Positions 1 to 6,829 of a stretch of 33,707 nt of DNA are shown here, in pieces; the stretch's first letter is position 1, and the number at the start of each line of letters is the position of its first letter. The translations under genes and the position numbers were made by a program. Source of the stretch: Curvibacter sp. GWA2_64_110 (lineage in GTDB: Bacteria > Pseudomonadota > Gammaproteobacteria > Burkholderiales > Burkholderiaceae_C); the NCBI GenBank assembly GCA_001797315.1, contig MGPC01000019.1, positions 1 through 33,707 of the forward strand, in the 5' to 3' direction. The notes under the pieces are model-generated. The model searched no databases. It was not told the DNA's origin and saw only the letters and a program-made list of their open reading frames with translations.

Positions 1-1282
1 GGGCGCCACCGATGCCGGCGCCGAGGCCTCCGAGGGCTGCGGCCTGAGTGTCTCGGTGCGCAAGGGCGAGCTGGAAAACGTGGAGCGCAACCGCGACAAA
101 TCGCTCGGCGTCACGGTCTACGTCGGCAACCGCCGCGGCAATGCCAGCACGTCGGACTTTTCGCGTGCCGCCATCGAGCAGACCGTGCAGGCCGCTTTCG
201 ACATCGCCCGCTTCACCGCCGAAGACCCGGTGGCCGGCCTGCCGGACGAGCAGGACATCGTGTCGCCTTCTGACGCCAGGAAGAACCTGGACCTGTTCCA
301 CCCCTGGGCCATCAACAGCGCCCAGGCGGCCGAGCTGGCGCGCGCCACCGAGGCCGCCGCACTGCAGACCGACCGCCGCATCACCAACAGCGAAGGCGCG
401 GCAGTGTCGGCCCAGCAGTCGCATTTCTTCAGCGCCCACACGCACGGTTTTCGTGGCGGTTATGCCAGCTCGCGTCACTCGGTCTCGGTCTCGCCCATCG
501 CGGGCAAGGGCGACGACATGCAACGCGACTACTGGTACAGCTCGCACCGCCACCCGGACGACCTGGCCTCGCCGCAGGCGATTGGCCGCTACGCTGCCGA
601 GCGCGCCTTGAGCCGCCTGAAGGCGCGCAAGATCAGCACGCGCGAAGTGCCGGTGCTGTTCGAGTCGCCGCTGGCCGCCGGCCTGCTGGGCGCGCTGGTG
701 CAGGCCCTGAGCGGTGGTGCGCTGTACCGCAAGAGCTCCTTCCTGCTCGACTCGCTGGGCAAGCCGGTTTTACCGAAGCACATCGACATCCTGGAAGACC
801 CGTTCGTGCTGCGCGGCAAGGGCAGTTCGCCGTTCGATGAGGAAGGCGTGCGCGTGAAGCCGCGTTCCGTGGTCGAGGCCGGCCGGGTGCAGGGTTATTT
901 CCTTAGCAGCTATTCGGCGCGCAAGCTCGGCATGAAGACCACCGGCAACGCCGGCGGTTCGCACAACCTCACCCTGACCTCGCGCCTGACCCGGGCCGGT
1001 GATGACCTGGACGCCATGCTCGACAAGCTCGGCACCGGCCTGTTCGTCACCGAGCTGATGGGCCAGGGCGTCAACTACGTCACCGGCGACTACTCGCGCG
1101 GCGCCAGCGGCTTCTGGGTCGAGAAGGGTCGCATTGCCTACCCGGTGCACGAGATCACCATTGCCGGCAACATGAAGGACATGCTCAAAGGTATCCAGGC
1201 CGTGGGGGCGGACGCCTACAACTACGGCGCCAAGACCGTGGGCTCGATTCTGTTGGGCAAGATGAAGGTGGCGGGGAGTTGA
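1..1282 (+). CDS. pmbA: Metalloprotease PmbA/TldE, C-terminal part (cut by the left edge)
   Basis: This is a TldD/PmbA family protein, the partner of TldD in a zinc-dependent protease that matures peptides such as microcins and degrades unfolded peptides in the cytosol. The open frame is continuous from base 2, so the true start lies outside the window; the GTG at 56 is internal. Recognisable family stretches are LENVERNRDKSLGVTVYVG near the left edge and, towards the end, TGNAGGSHNLTL, LFVTELMGQGVNYVTGDYSRGASGFWVE and the closing NYGAKTVGSILLGKMKVAG, all typical of PmbA rather than TldD (no HExxxH zinc motif is visible in this part). The gene ends at TGA 1280-1282. A short hairpin (CCGGCT 1291-1296 with AGCCGG 1302-1307) follows, but without a U-tract. 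I am confident of the family. Confidence 0.93.
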   Translation, partial: GATDAGAEASEGCGLSVSVRKGELENVERNRDKSLGVTVYVGNRRGNASTSDFSRAAIEQTVQAAFDIARFTAEDPVAGLPDEQDIVSPSDARKNLDLFHPWAINSAQAAELARATEAAALQTDRRITNSEGAAVSAQQSHFFSAHTHGFRGGYASSRHSVSVSPIAGKGDDMQRDYWYSSHRHPDDLASPQAIGRYAAERALSRLKARKISTREVPVLFESPLAAGLLGALVQALSGGALYRKSSFLLDSLGKPVLPKHIDILEDPFVLRGKGSSPFDEEGVRVKPRSVVEAGRVQGYFLSSYSARKLGMKTTGNAGGSHNLTLTSRLTRAGDDLDAMLDKLGTGLFVTELMGQGVNYVTGDYSRGASGFWVEKGRIAYPVHEITIAGNMKDMLKGIQAVGADAYNYGAKTVGSILLGKMKVAGS

Positions 1283-1315
1283 AGCCTCTCCCGGCTGGAT
1301 GAGCCGGTCCAGCTC

Positions 1316-1873
1316 ATGAACATTCTTGCGTTATCCGGCAGCCTCCGAGCAGGCTCGATCAATTCAGCGCTGCTTCGTGCAGCGGCGAGGCTCGCGCCGG
1401 CAGGCATGCGCGTTGAGGTTTTTGCTGGCATCGGTGATCTTCCGCTTTTCAATTTCGATCTCGAGGCATTGCCTCCCGCACCAGTACGCCGGCTTCGCGA
1501 GGCCGTTGCCGGTTCGAGCGCGCTCGTGATTGCAAGCCCGGAATACGCGCATGGCATCTCCGGCGTCATGAAGAACACCCTTGACTGGCTTGTCAGCCTT
1601 GAGGCGTTCTTCGGCAAGCCGGTTGCCATTCTCAATGCCCAACCGCGGGCGCACCTGGCGGACGCGGCACTGCGGGAAACGCTCCGCACCATGTCGGCCT
1701 GCATCGTTGAGTCGGCGTCGGTCGGCATTGCGCTGGACGCGAAGACGCTGACGGAGGACGGGATGCTGGCGTCCAGTCAGGTTTCCGGCACCATTTCATC
1801 GGCGCTCGATGCCTTGCGGGCGGCGGTGTTGAATGGTGTTTTTTCAAACGGGCCGGCGTTTCCTATCGGCTAG
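1316..1873 (+). CDS. NAD(P)H-dependent FMN reductase family protein
   Basis: A 185-residue flavodoxin-fold reductase of the NADPH-dependent FMN reductase/ChrR/azoreductase family, which passes hydride from NAD(P)H through FMN to flavins, quinones, chromate or azo compounds. The N-terminal FMN-phosphate loop GSLRAGSINSALLR (about residues 8-21) and the central SPEYAHGISGVMKNTLDWL motif (about residues 75-93) are diagnostic. The length matches the family. The start ATG at 1316 is 33 bases after pmbA and has only a weak ribosome binding site. Codon choice looks somewhat less GC-biased than in pmbA (CTT, TTT and ATT codons), which hints at recent acquisition, but I did not compute this. The physiological substrate cannot be told from sequence. 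Confidence 0.87.
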   Translation: MNILALSGSLRAGSINSALLRAAARLAPAGMRVEVFAGIGDLPLFNFDLEALPPAPVRRLREAVAGSSALVIASPEYAHGISGVMKNTLDWLVSLEAFFGKPVAILNAQPRAHLADAALRETLRTMSACIVESASVGIALDAKTLTEDGMLASSQVSGTISSALDALRAAVLNGVFSNGPAFPIG

Positions 1874-1917
1874 CCGAGGTTCACGTCCGGCCTCACCATG
1901 GAAAGATCTGCGCTGTT

Positions 1918-2709
1918 ATGAACTCATCGATTCACGACCTCGCCGACGCCAATCTGCTGCAGGCGATACGCGAACACGCACGTTGGCAGGAGCCGTGCGA
2001 ATGCGTCGAGCAAGACGGCGTGCTGATGATGGCGGGCGCGAATGCCTTCCCGGGTGTGTTTCGCAACTGCGTGGCGCGGACCGACGGCCGCATCCCTGCG
2101 GCCGAGGTGCTGGCGCGGTCGCAGGCATTTTTCTCGCAGCGGGGCCGGGGCTTTGCCGTACTGGTGCGGGGTAGCCGGGATCAGGATCTGGTCGAGGCGT
2201 TGCAGGCGGAAGGGCTGACGCCACTGGGCGACAACCCGTGCATGCTGATCGAGATGCCGGTGGCCAAACCGGTCATTCCTGCAGGCATTCGCATCGAACG
2301 CTTTGACGATGTGGCACGTGTGCAGGATGCGATGGAGATCAGCGCCGAAGCCTACGAGGCGCTCAGGTTGCCGGCAGAGGAAACCCGGGTGTTTTTCGGG
2401 AAACCAGAGGCCTTGTTGTCGCCCCAGGTGATCGGCTTTGTCGCCTACCGTGACGACGTGCCGGTGTCGACTGCGCTGACGATTCTCAGTGGCGAGGGGG
2501 CAGGGATCTATTGGGTCGGCACCACGGCTGCTGCGCGGCGCTCGGGGCTGGGGGAACTGTGCACCCGGTTGGCTACCCATGTCGGCTTTGCCAATGGCGC
2601 GCGCGTGGTCACCTTGCAGGCCAGCCCGTTTGGGGAGCCGATCTACCAGCGGCTGGGCTACCGGACCTACGACCGGTTGTTGCGCTACCGCTACCCGGCC
2701 CCAGCCTGA
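1918..2709 (+). CDS. GNAT family N-acetyltransferase
   Basis: A 263-residue protein. Its C-terminal half (about residues 120-255) has the GNAT fold, which transfers acetyl from acetyl-CoA to an amine: the stretch VIGFVAYRDDVPVSTALTI is the central beta strands, GIYWVGTTAAARRSGLGEL is the acetyl-CoA loop (a variant of Q/RxxGxG/A, here RRSGLG), and FGEPIYQRLGYRTYDRL is the typical C-terminal Y-x-R-L-G-Y/F motif. The first 115 residues form a separate domain that I do not recognise beyond its use in some larger GNAT proteins. The substrate is unknown. The ATG at 1918 has no strong ribosome binding site. The gene converges on yqeY; a GC-rich inverted repeat (GGGGC/GCCCC) near 2725-2740 lies between them. 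Confidence 0.85.
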   Translation: MNSSIHDLADANLLQAIREHARWQEPCECVEQDGVLMMAGANAFPGVFRNCVARTDGRIPAAEVLARSQAFFSQRGRGFAVLVRGSRDQDLVEALQAEGLTPLGDNPCMLIEMPVAKPVIPAGIRIERFDDVARVQDAMEISAEAYEALRLPAEETRVFFGKPEALLSPQVIGFVAYRDDVPVSTALTILSGEGAGIYWVGTTAAARRSGLGELCTRLATHVGFANGARVVTLQASPFGEPIYQRLGYRTYDRLLRYRYPAPA

Positions 2710-2753
2710 TTGAGCGCCAGGTGAGGGGCGCCCCACTCGGCGTTCTACGGCAA

Positions 2754-3200
2754 TCAGCCGGCCAGCGCGGCCTTCACGGCAGCCGACACCTGGCCCATTT
2801 CGGCCTTGCCGGCCAGGCGGGTCTTGACCACGCCCATGACCTTGCCCATGTCACCCGGGCCCTTGGCGCCGAGTTCGGCCACGATGGCTTTCACTTCGGT
2901 GGCCACTTCCTCGGCGCTCATGCGCTGCGGCAGGTAGGCTTCCAGTACCTTGATCTCGGCGCTTTCCTTGTCGGCCAGGTCCTGGCGGGCTGCCTGCACG
3001 AAGGCAGCAACCGAGTCCTTGCGTTGCTTGATCAGCTTGTCAACCACGGCGACCACGGCTACGTCGTCGAGCGTGATGCGCTCATCGACTTCTTTTTGCT
3101 TGAGCGCGGCCTGTAGCAGGCGGATGGTGCCCAGGCGTTCGCTGTCCTTGGCACGCATGGCGGCCTTCATGTCTTCGGTGATCTGGTCTTTGAGTGACAT
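2754..3200 (-). CDS. yqeY: GatB/YqeY domain protein
   Basis: A 148-residue stand-alone YqeY protein, related to the tRNA-binding tail domain of GatB (Asp/Glu-tRNA amidotransferase). Family hallmarks are MSLKDQITEDMKAAMRAKD at the start, LGTIRLLQAALKQKEVDE, IKQRKDSVAAF, EIKVLEAYLPQRMSAEEV, and the ending GKVMGVVKTRLAGKAEMGQVSAAVK. The length is normal for the family. Its exact cellular role is unproven; a part in translation is inferred from the tRNA-binding fold and from its frequent position after rpsU. It follows rpsU on the same strand, separated by an intrinsic terminator (3211-3253), so its expression probably depends on read-through. Confidence 0.95.
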   Translation of the reverse strand: MSLKDQITEDMKAAMRAKDSERLGTIRLLQAALKQKEVDERITLDDVAVVAVVDKLIKQRKDSVAAFVQAARQDLADKESAEIKVLEAYLPQRMSAEEVATEVKAIVAELGAKGPGDMGKVMGVVKTRLAGKAEMGQVSAAVKAALAG

Positions 3201-3210
3201 GGTTGTATCT

Positions 3211-3253
3211 CCGGAAAAAACAAAACCCGCGCCTGGCGTCCCGAGCGCGGGTT
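3211..3253 (-). terminator. Intrinsic terminator between rpsU and yqeY
   Basis: A perfect 9-bp stem (AACCCGCGC 3224-3232 pairing with GCGCGGGTT 3245-3253) with a 12-base loop. Read on the minus strand it is followed by TTTTGTTTTTT (3223 down to about 3215). It lies directly after rpsU and just before the yqeY ribosome binding site, so it should end most rpsU transcripts and leave a minority reading into yqeY. Confidence 0.88.
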
Positions 3254-3291
3254 GTTGGATTGCTTGGAGGTCTCGGACCCCGGCGGCGCGA

Positions 3292-3504
3292 TCAGTACAG
3301 CTTCTTGGGCAGCTGCATCGAACGGATGCGCTTGTAGTTGCGCTTCACAGCGGCAGCTTTCTTGCGCTTGCGCTCGGCGGTCGGCTTCTCGTAGAACTCG
3401 CGTGCGCGCAGGTCGGTCAGCAGGCCCAGTTTTTCAATGGTGCGCTTGAAGCGGCGCAGTGCCACGTCAAACGGCTCGTTTTCTTTAACACGAATGGTCG
3501 TCAT
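3292..3504 (-). CDS. rpsU: 30S ribosomal protein S21
   Basis: A 70-residue S21 of the small ribosomal subunit. The sequence opens [21 protein letters not shown] and continues through [23 protein letters not shown] to the C-terminal [11 protein letters not shown], as in betaproteobacteria. A longer open frame runs upstream to about 3813, but homology, length and codon 1 (ATG at 3502-3504) fix the start here. A -10/-35 pair and a stable leader hairpin lie upstream (see separate entries). yqeY follows behind a terminator. Confidence 0.97.
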   Translation of the reverse strand: MTTIRVKENEPFDVALRRFKRTIEKLGLLTDLRAREFYEKPTAERKRKKAAAVKRNYKRIRSMQLPKKLY

Positions 3505-3579
3505 TACGTCTTGATTTCCGAAATGTGCGGTCAGAGGGAGGGCAGGAAGATCGGGCCTGCACGCCGTGTACCGCGAAGT

Positions 3580-3612
3580 GCCCCGCCTGTAACTAGTATT
3601 GGCCGGCGGGGC
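3580..3612 (-). promoter_or_regulatory. Leader hairpin in the rpsU 5' untranslated region
   Basis: An 8-bp GC-only stem, GCCCCGCC (3580-3587) with GGCGGGGC (3605-3612), sits within the predicted rpsU leader of about 120 bases. Ribosomal protein leaders often carry regulatory structures; here only the stem is visible and its role is an inference. Confidence 0.5.
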
Positions 3613-3631
3613 TATGCCAGCAAAGTCCAGC

Positions 3632-3659
3632 ATTATAGCCGTTTGGCCAGCGCCGGCAA
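3632..3659 (-). promoter_or_regulatory. Sigma-70 type promoter of rpsU
   Basis: On the minus strand TTGCCG (3659-3654) and a perfect TATAAT (3637-3632) are separated by 16 bases. Transcription would start near 3625 and give a leader of about 120 bases before rpsU. Confidence 0.7.
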
Positions 3660-3679
3660 CCAGCCCGGCTTCCAACCAG

Positions 3680-3748
3680 GGCCACGTGCCACGTGGCCTG
3701 CCCCCGGATGGGGGCAGACGGCCTACACGAAGTGAGGCCGTCCGGGGG
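3680..3748. repeat. GC-rich intergenic inverted-repeat cluster
   Basis: Nested inverted repeats: GGCCACGTG (3680-3688) with CACGTGGCC (3690-3698); CCCCCGG (3701-3707) with CCGGGGG (3742-3748); and, inside the second, ACGGCCT (3718-3724) with AGGCCGT (3735-3741). It lies between the divergent-sided rpsU promoter and the 3' end of the flavoprotein gene. The style matches the multi-copy intergenic repeats of Comamonadaceae as I remember them; only one copy is seen here. Confidence 0.55.
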
Positions 3749-3755
3749 CGAAGCC

Positions 3756-4994
3756 TTAGTGCGCCCCTTGGGCGACGGCCATGCCTGCGGCATGGCCGCT
3801 CGCCCATGCCCACTGGAAGTTGTAGCCTCCCAGCCAGCCGGTCACGTCCACCACCTCGCCGATGAAGTACAGGCCGGGCTGTTTGGATTCCATGGTCTGG
3901 CTGGACAGTTCGCGCGTGTCCACGCCGCCGGCGGTGACCTCGGCCTTGGCATAGCCTTCGGTGCCGGTGGGGGTGAGTTCCCAGGCCGACAGGCGGGTCG
4001 CCAGTGCGGCCAGCGCCTTGTCGGAGGCCTCGTTGACCGGGCGCTGCCAGGCGGCGTCCTGCTGCACCCAGGCATCGGCCAGCCGGCTCGGCAGTTGCGT
4101 GGCGAGTTCATTGACGATCAGTTTGCGCGAGCGCGCCTTGGCGTCCTGCAGGAACTGCAGCAGGTCTTGCTCGGGCGCCAGGTTGAGGCGGATCGGTGTG
4201 TTGGCGCGCCAGTAGCTGGAGATCTGCAGCACCGCCGGGCCCGACAGGCCGCGGTGAGTGAACAGCAGGTCTTCCAGAAAGGCTGTGCGCTCCTTCTTCG
4301 TGCCAGTCTCGATCTGCACCTGCAGCGCCAAGCCGGCCAGGCCGGCGTAGGGCGCCCAGGCGGCACCGTCGAAGGTCAGGGGCACCAGTGCCGGGCGCGG
4401 CTCGATGAGCTTCAGGCCGAACTGCTTGGCCACCCGGTAGCCGAAATCGGTGGCGCCGATCTTCGGGATCGACAGGCCGCCGGTGGCCACCACCACGGCG
4501 CGGCACTGGATCGTGCCCTGATCGCTATCGATTTCATAGCAACCAGCGCTGTTTCCATCGGGGCTGGAGGCTGAAAACCGGATGGCTTTGACGCCGCAGG
4601 GTTGCCAGCGCGTGACGCCGCCGGCCTCGCACTCGCGCAGCAGCAGCTGGACGATGTCGTCGGCCGAGCGGTCGCAGAACAGCTGGCCCTTGTGCTTTTC
4701 GTGAAACGGCACACCATGGCGCTGCAGCAGGGCGATGAAGTCCTGCGGCGTGTAGCGCGACAGGGCGGAGCGGCAGAAATTGGGGTTGTCGCTGAGGAAG
4801 TGTTTTTGCGGCGCCCGCACATCGAGCTCGCGGTTGGTGAAGTTGCAGCGCCCGCCGCCGGAGATGCGGATCTTTTCTGCCACTTTCGGGCTGTGGTCCA
4901 GCACCAGCACCTTGCACCCGCGCTGGCCTGCCACCCCCGCACAAAACAGGCCGGCCGCGCCGGCGCCGATCACAACGACATCGAATTTCTGCAT
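3756..4994 (-). CDS. HI0933/YhiN family FAD-dependent flavoprotein
   Basis: A 412-residue flavoprotein of the HI0933/YhiN (BaiN-like) family, predicted NAD(P)/FAD oxidoreductases with poorly known substrates. The N-terminal Rossmann motif is GAGAAG (residues 10-15), followed by the family signature [12 protein letters not shown] (about 44-55), [17 protein letters not shown] in the middle, and the C-terminal FAD loop [27 protein letters not shown]. The length is typical. Residues about 140-157 ([15 protein letters not shown]) are encoded by a copy of a Comamonadaceae repeat (see 4524-4577) in a part of the protein that varies between relatives. It stands alone between rpsU and the nitrate locus. 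Confidence 0.92.
   Translation of the reverse strand: MQKFDVVVIGAGAAGLFCAGVAGQRGCKVLVLDHSPKVAEKIRISGGGRCNFTNRELDVRAPQKHFLSDNPNFCRSALSRYTPQDFIALLQRHGVPFHEKHKGQLFCDRSADDIVQLLLRECEAGGVTRWQPCGVKAIRFSASSPDGNSAGCYEIDSDQGTIQCRAVVVATGGLSIPKIGATDFGYRVAKQFGLKLIEPRPALVPLTFDGAAWAPYAGLAGLALQVQIETGTKKERTAFLEDLLFTHRGLSGPAVLQISSYWRANTPIRLNLAPEQDLLQFLQDAKARSRKLIVNELATQLPSRLADAWVQQDAAWQRPVNEASDKALAALATRLSAWELTPTGTEGYAKAEVTAGGVDTRELSSQTMESKQPGLYFIGEVVDVTGWLGGYNFQWAWASGHAAGMAVAQGAH
4524..4577. repeat. Comamonadaceae-type short repeat, copy A, inside the flavoprotein gene
   Basis: GCTAT-CGATTTC-ATAGC followed by CAGCGCTGTTTCCAT and GGGGCTGGAGGC. It shares its blocks and their order with copies at 7305 (B), 11195 (C) and 20001 (D). 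It is read in frame and adds about 18 residues to the host protein. Confidence 0.7.
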
Positions 4995-5039
4995 GGCCCG
5001 AGTTTATTAGCCCCACGCTCCCTCACTGCGTGTGGCCGC

Positions 5040-5215
5040 TGCCCCTCCGGGGGCCGGCATCGCCTTGGGGCGGCCCGGCGGCGATGTGGCCGCTGATGCG
5101 GCGCCTGAGCTGCGACGCACGAAATAGTCTAAGAGCCCGCAGTCTCTAAACGGGGAACGCCGTGGAACCGGCTCTGCCGGTCCACTGGCGTTGCCCCCTG
5201 CAAGGGGGGTGGCGT
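5040..5215. repeat. Intergenic repeat region with strong inverted repeats
   Basis: The 250-base gap between the flavoprotein gene and the PilJ/MCP-like gene holds no gene that I can support. It contains a GC-rich block (about 5040-5097), a near-perfect 17-bp inverted repeat at 5156-5192 (AACGCC-TGGA-ACCGGC arm, TCT loop) and a CCCCCT/AGGGGG hairpin at about 5194-5209. I recognise this wording as a common intergenic repeat of Comamonadaceae. No U-tract is present, so it is not a classical terminator for the minus-strand operon ending here. Confidence 0.55.
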
Positions 5216-5253
5216 AGCGACATGCAGTGCGCGCAGCCTGGGGGTGTTCAACA

Positions 5254-5955
5254 CTACGCGGCGAACTTGCTGCGGTCGGCCAGCAGCATGGCCTTGCGCG
5301 TCAGGCCGTCGATCTCGCCGGTGATGTTGGACAGTACGGTGGCCACCACGGCGAATTCGCGCCCGTGCTGGCCGGCACGCGCCGCCATGACCTGGGCGTT
5401 GAAGCTCACCACCTTGGCCTCCTTGGCCACGCTCTGGATGTCGCCCACGATGCCGCTGAGCTCGTGCATCATGGCGTCCGCCTTGGCTTTGGTGATCTCG
5501 TCGAAAGCGGTGGTGGCGGTGTTGAGTGCCGCCAGCACCCGGTCGGTGTGGCTCACCAGTTCGGCCAGCGTGTCGGCCTGGTGTGCATCGCGGCGTGCAA
5601 TGTGTTCCAGCGTGGTGCGCACCAGAGTGATGAAGGCCTCGATCACGTGCGCGACGCCCTGCGCGCCGTGGTAGGTGGTTTCAATCCGGCGCGCGTTGCT
5701 GCTTTCCAGATGGCGCGGCGTGGCCTGCAGATGCTGCTGGCTTTCGGTGAACACCTGCAGGGATTTTCTGGCCTCTTCGAGCTTGACGTCATCACCCTGG
5801 GCCGCCAGCACGGTCTGCAGGATCATGCGCTGTGACAGCATGCGCTGGCGCGCCGCCAAGTTGACGAGTGACAGGCCGGCCGTGGAAGCCGGCGCTGCGG
5901 CGGCTGGCGTGGTGTGGGTAGAGGGAGTGTTGACGATGGAAAACTTGTGGTGCAT
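5254..5955 (-). CDS. Soluble PilJ-type sensor with truncated methyl-accepting signalling domain
   Basis: A 233-residue protein starting at ATG 5955 (ribosome binding site GGGAG; an ATG 10 codons upstream is less well placed). The N-terminal part has a PilJ_N/type IV pili transducer domain with the hallmark LAARQRMLSQRM (about residues 33-44), a motif related to the nitrate-binding P-box region of NarX-like sensors. After a helical linker the C-terminal part carries a chemoreceptor tip-like segment, VSFNAQVMAARAGQHGREFAVVA (about 182-204), and then stops. No transmembrane segment, HAMP or long coiled coil is seen, so this is a small cytoplasmic protein. As last gene of the nirBD-nasA-ybiB-cobA group it may sense or signal nitrate/nitrite, but that is inference. 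Confidence 0.8.
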   Translation of the reverse strand: MHHKFSIVNTPSTHTTPAAAAPASTAGLSLVNLAARQRMLSQRMILQTVLAAQGDDVKLEEARKSLQVFTESQQHLQATPRHLESSNARRIETTYHGAQGVAHVIEAFITLVRTTLEHIARRDAHQADTLAELVSHTDRVLAALNTATTAFDEITKAKADAMMHELSGIVGDIQSVAKEAKVVSFNAQVMAARAGQHGREFAVVATVLSNITGEIDGLTRKAMLLADRSKFAA

Positions 5956-5994
5956 GAGGGACTCCCGCTTCAAGGCGGGGCCCAACAGCCCCGC

Positions 5995-6810
5995 TCAAGT
6001 TCCCCAAGCAAAGGACGGGCCAGTTTCCTGCTGAAGTTGCAACAAGCCTTGCAGCACGTCGCCCACCACGATGACGCAGGGGCTGCCGAGCTCTTCGCGC
6101 ACCAGCGTGGCGTGCAATTCGGCCAGCGTGCTGACGGCGTGGCGCTGCGTCGGCAGCGAGGCGTTCTGGATCAGCGCCACCGGCGTGCTGCCGGGCAGGC
6201 CGGACAGCAGGCCGTGCTCGATCTGCTGCGCGCCGCTGACGCCCATGTAGATCACCAGCGTGAGCCTGGCCGCGCGTGCCGTGGCGGCAATCGCGGCCCA
6301 GTCGGGTCCGCTGTCGCCGGGCTTGGCGTGGCCGGTGAGGAACAGCACGCCGTGCGCGTGGTCGCGGTGGGTCAGCGGCACACCGAGCGAGGTGACGGCG
6401 GCCAGGCCCGAGGTGATGCCGTTGATCACGTTTACCTGGATGCCGGCTTGCTGCAGGTGTTCCACTTCCTCGCCGCCGCGGCCGAAGATGAAGGGATCGC
6501 CGCCCTTCAGGCGCACCACGCGCTCGCCCTCATTCACGGCGGTGATCATGAGTTTTTCGATAAAGGCCTGCGGCGTCGATTTGCAGCCGCCGCGCTTGCC
6601 CACGTGCACGATGCGCGCTGTCGGTGCGGCATGGGCGACGATGACCTCGTTCACCAGGTCGTCGACGAACAGCACGGTCGCGTTCTGGATTGCCTTGAGC
6701 GCCTTGAGCGTGAGCAGCTCCGGGTCGCCCGGGCCGGCACCCACCAGGGTGCACGACCCATGCGCGACCAGGGTGCGCGTGCCGAGGGATGTGAAAGGGT
6801 GCTGAGACAT
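5995..6810 (-). CDS. cobA: Uroporphyrinogen-III C-methyltransferase (SUMT)
   Basis: A 271-residue single-domain SUMT that methylates uroporphyrinogen III twice with S-adenosylmethionine to give precorrin-2, the branch point to siroheme. Siroheme is the cofactor of NirB encoded in the same locus. Motifs are CTLVGAGPGDPELLTLKAL near the N terminus, VVRLKGGDPFIFGRGGEE in the middle and GITSGLAAVTSLGVPLTHR. There is no CysG-type dehydrogenase/ferrochelatase domain, so those steps must be encoded elsewhere. GGAGGT at 6820-6815 decides for ATG 6810; an ATG at 6822 overlaps that ribosome binding site. It begins 20 bases after ybiB on the same strand. Confidence 0.95.
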   Translation of the reverse strand: MSQHPFTSLGTRTLVAHGSCTLVGAGPGDPELLTLKALKAIQNATVLFVDDLVNEVIVAHAAPTARIVHVGKRGGCKSTPQAFIEKLMITAVNEGERVVRLKGGDPFIFGRGGEEVEHLQQAGIQVNVINGITSGLAAVTSLGVPLTHRDHAHGVLFLTGHAKPGDSGPDWAAIAATARAARLTLVIYMGVSGAQQIEHGLLSGLPGSTPVALIQNASLPTQRHAVSTLAELHATLVREELGSPCVIVVGDVLQGLLQLQQETGPSFAWGT

Positions 6811-6829
6811 CGTGACCTCCATGGTCGGG

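Noticed and set aside
1291-1307. Hairpin after pmbA as a terminator.
   Set aside because: The stem is only 6 bp with no U-tract, and the next gene starts 9 bases later.
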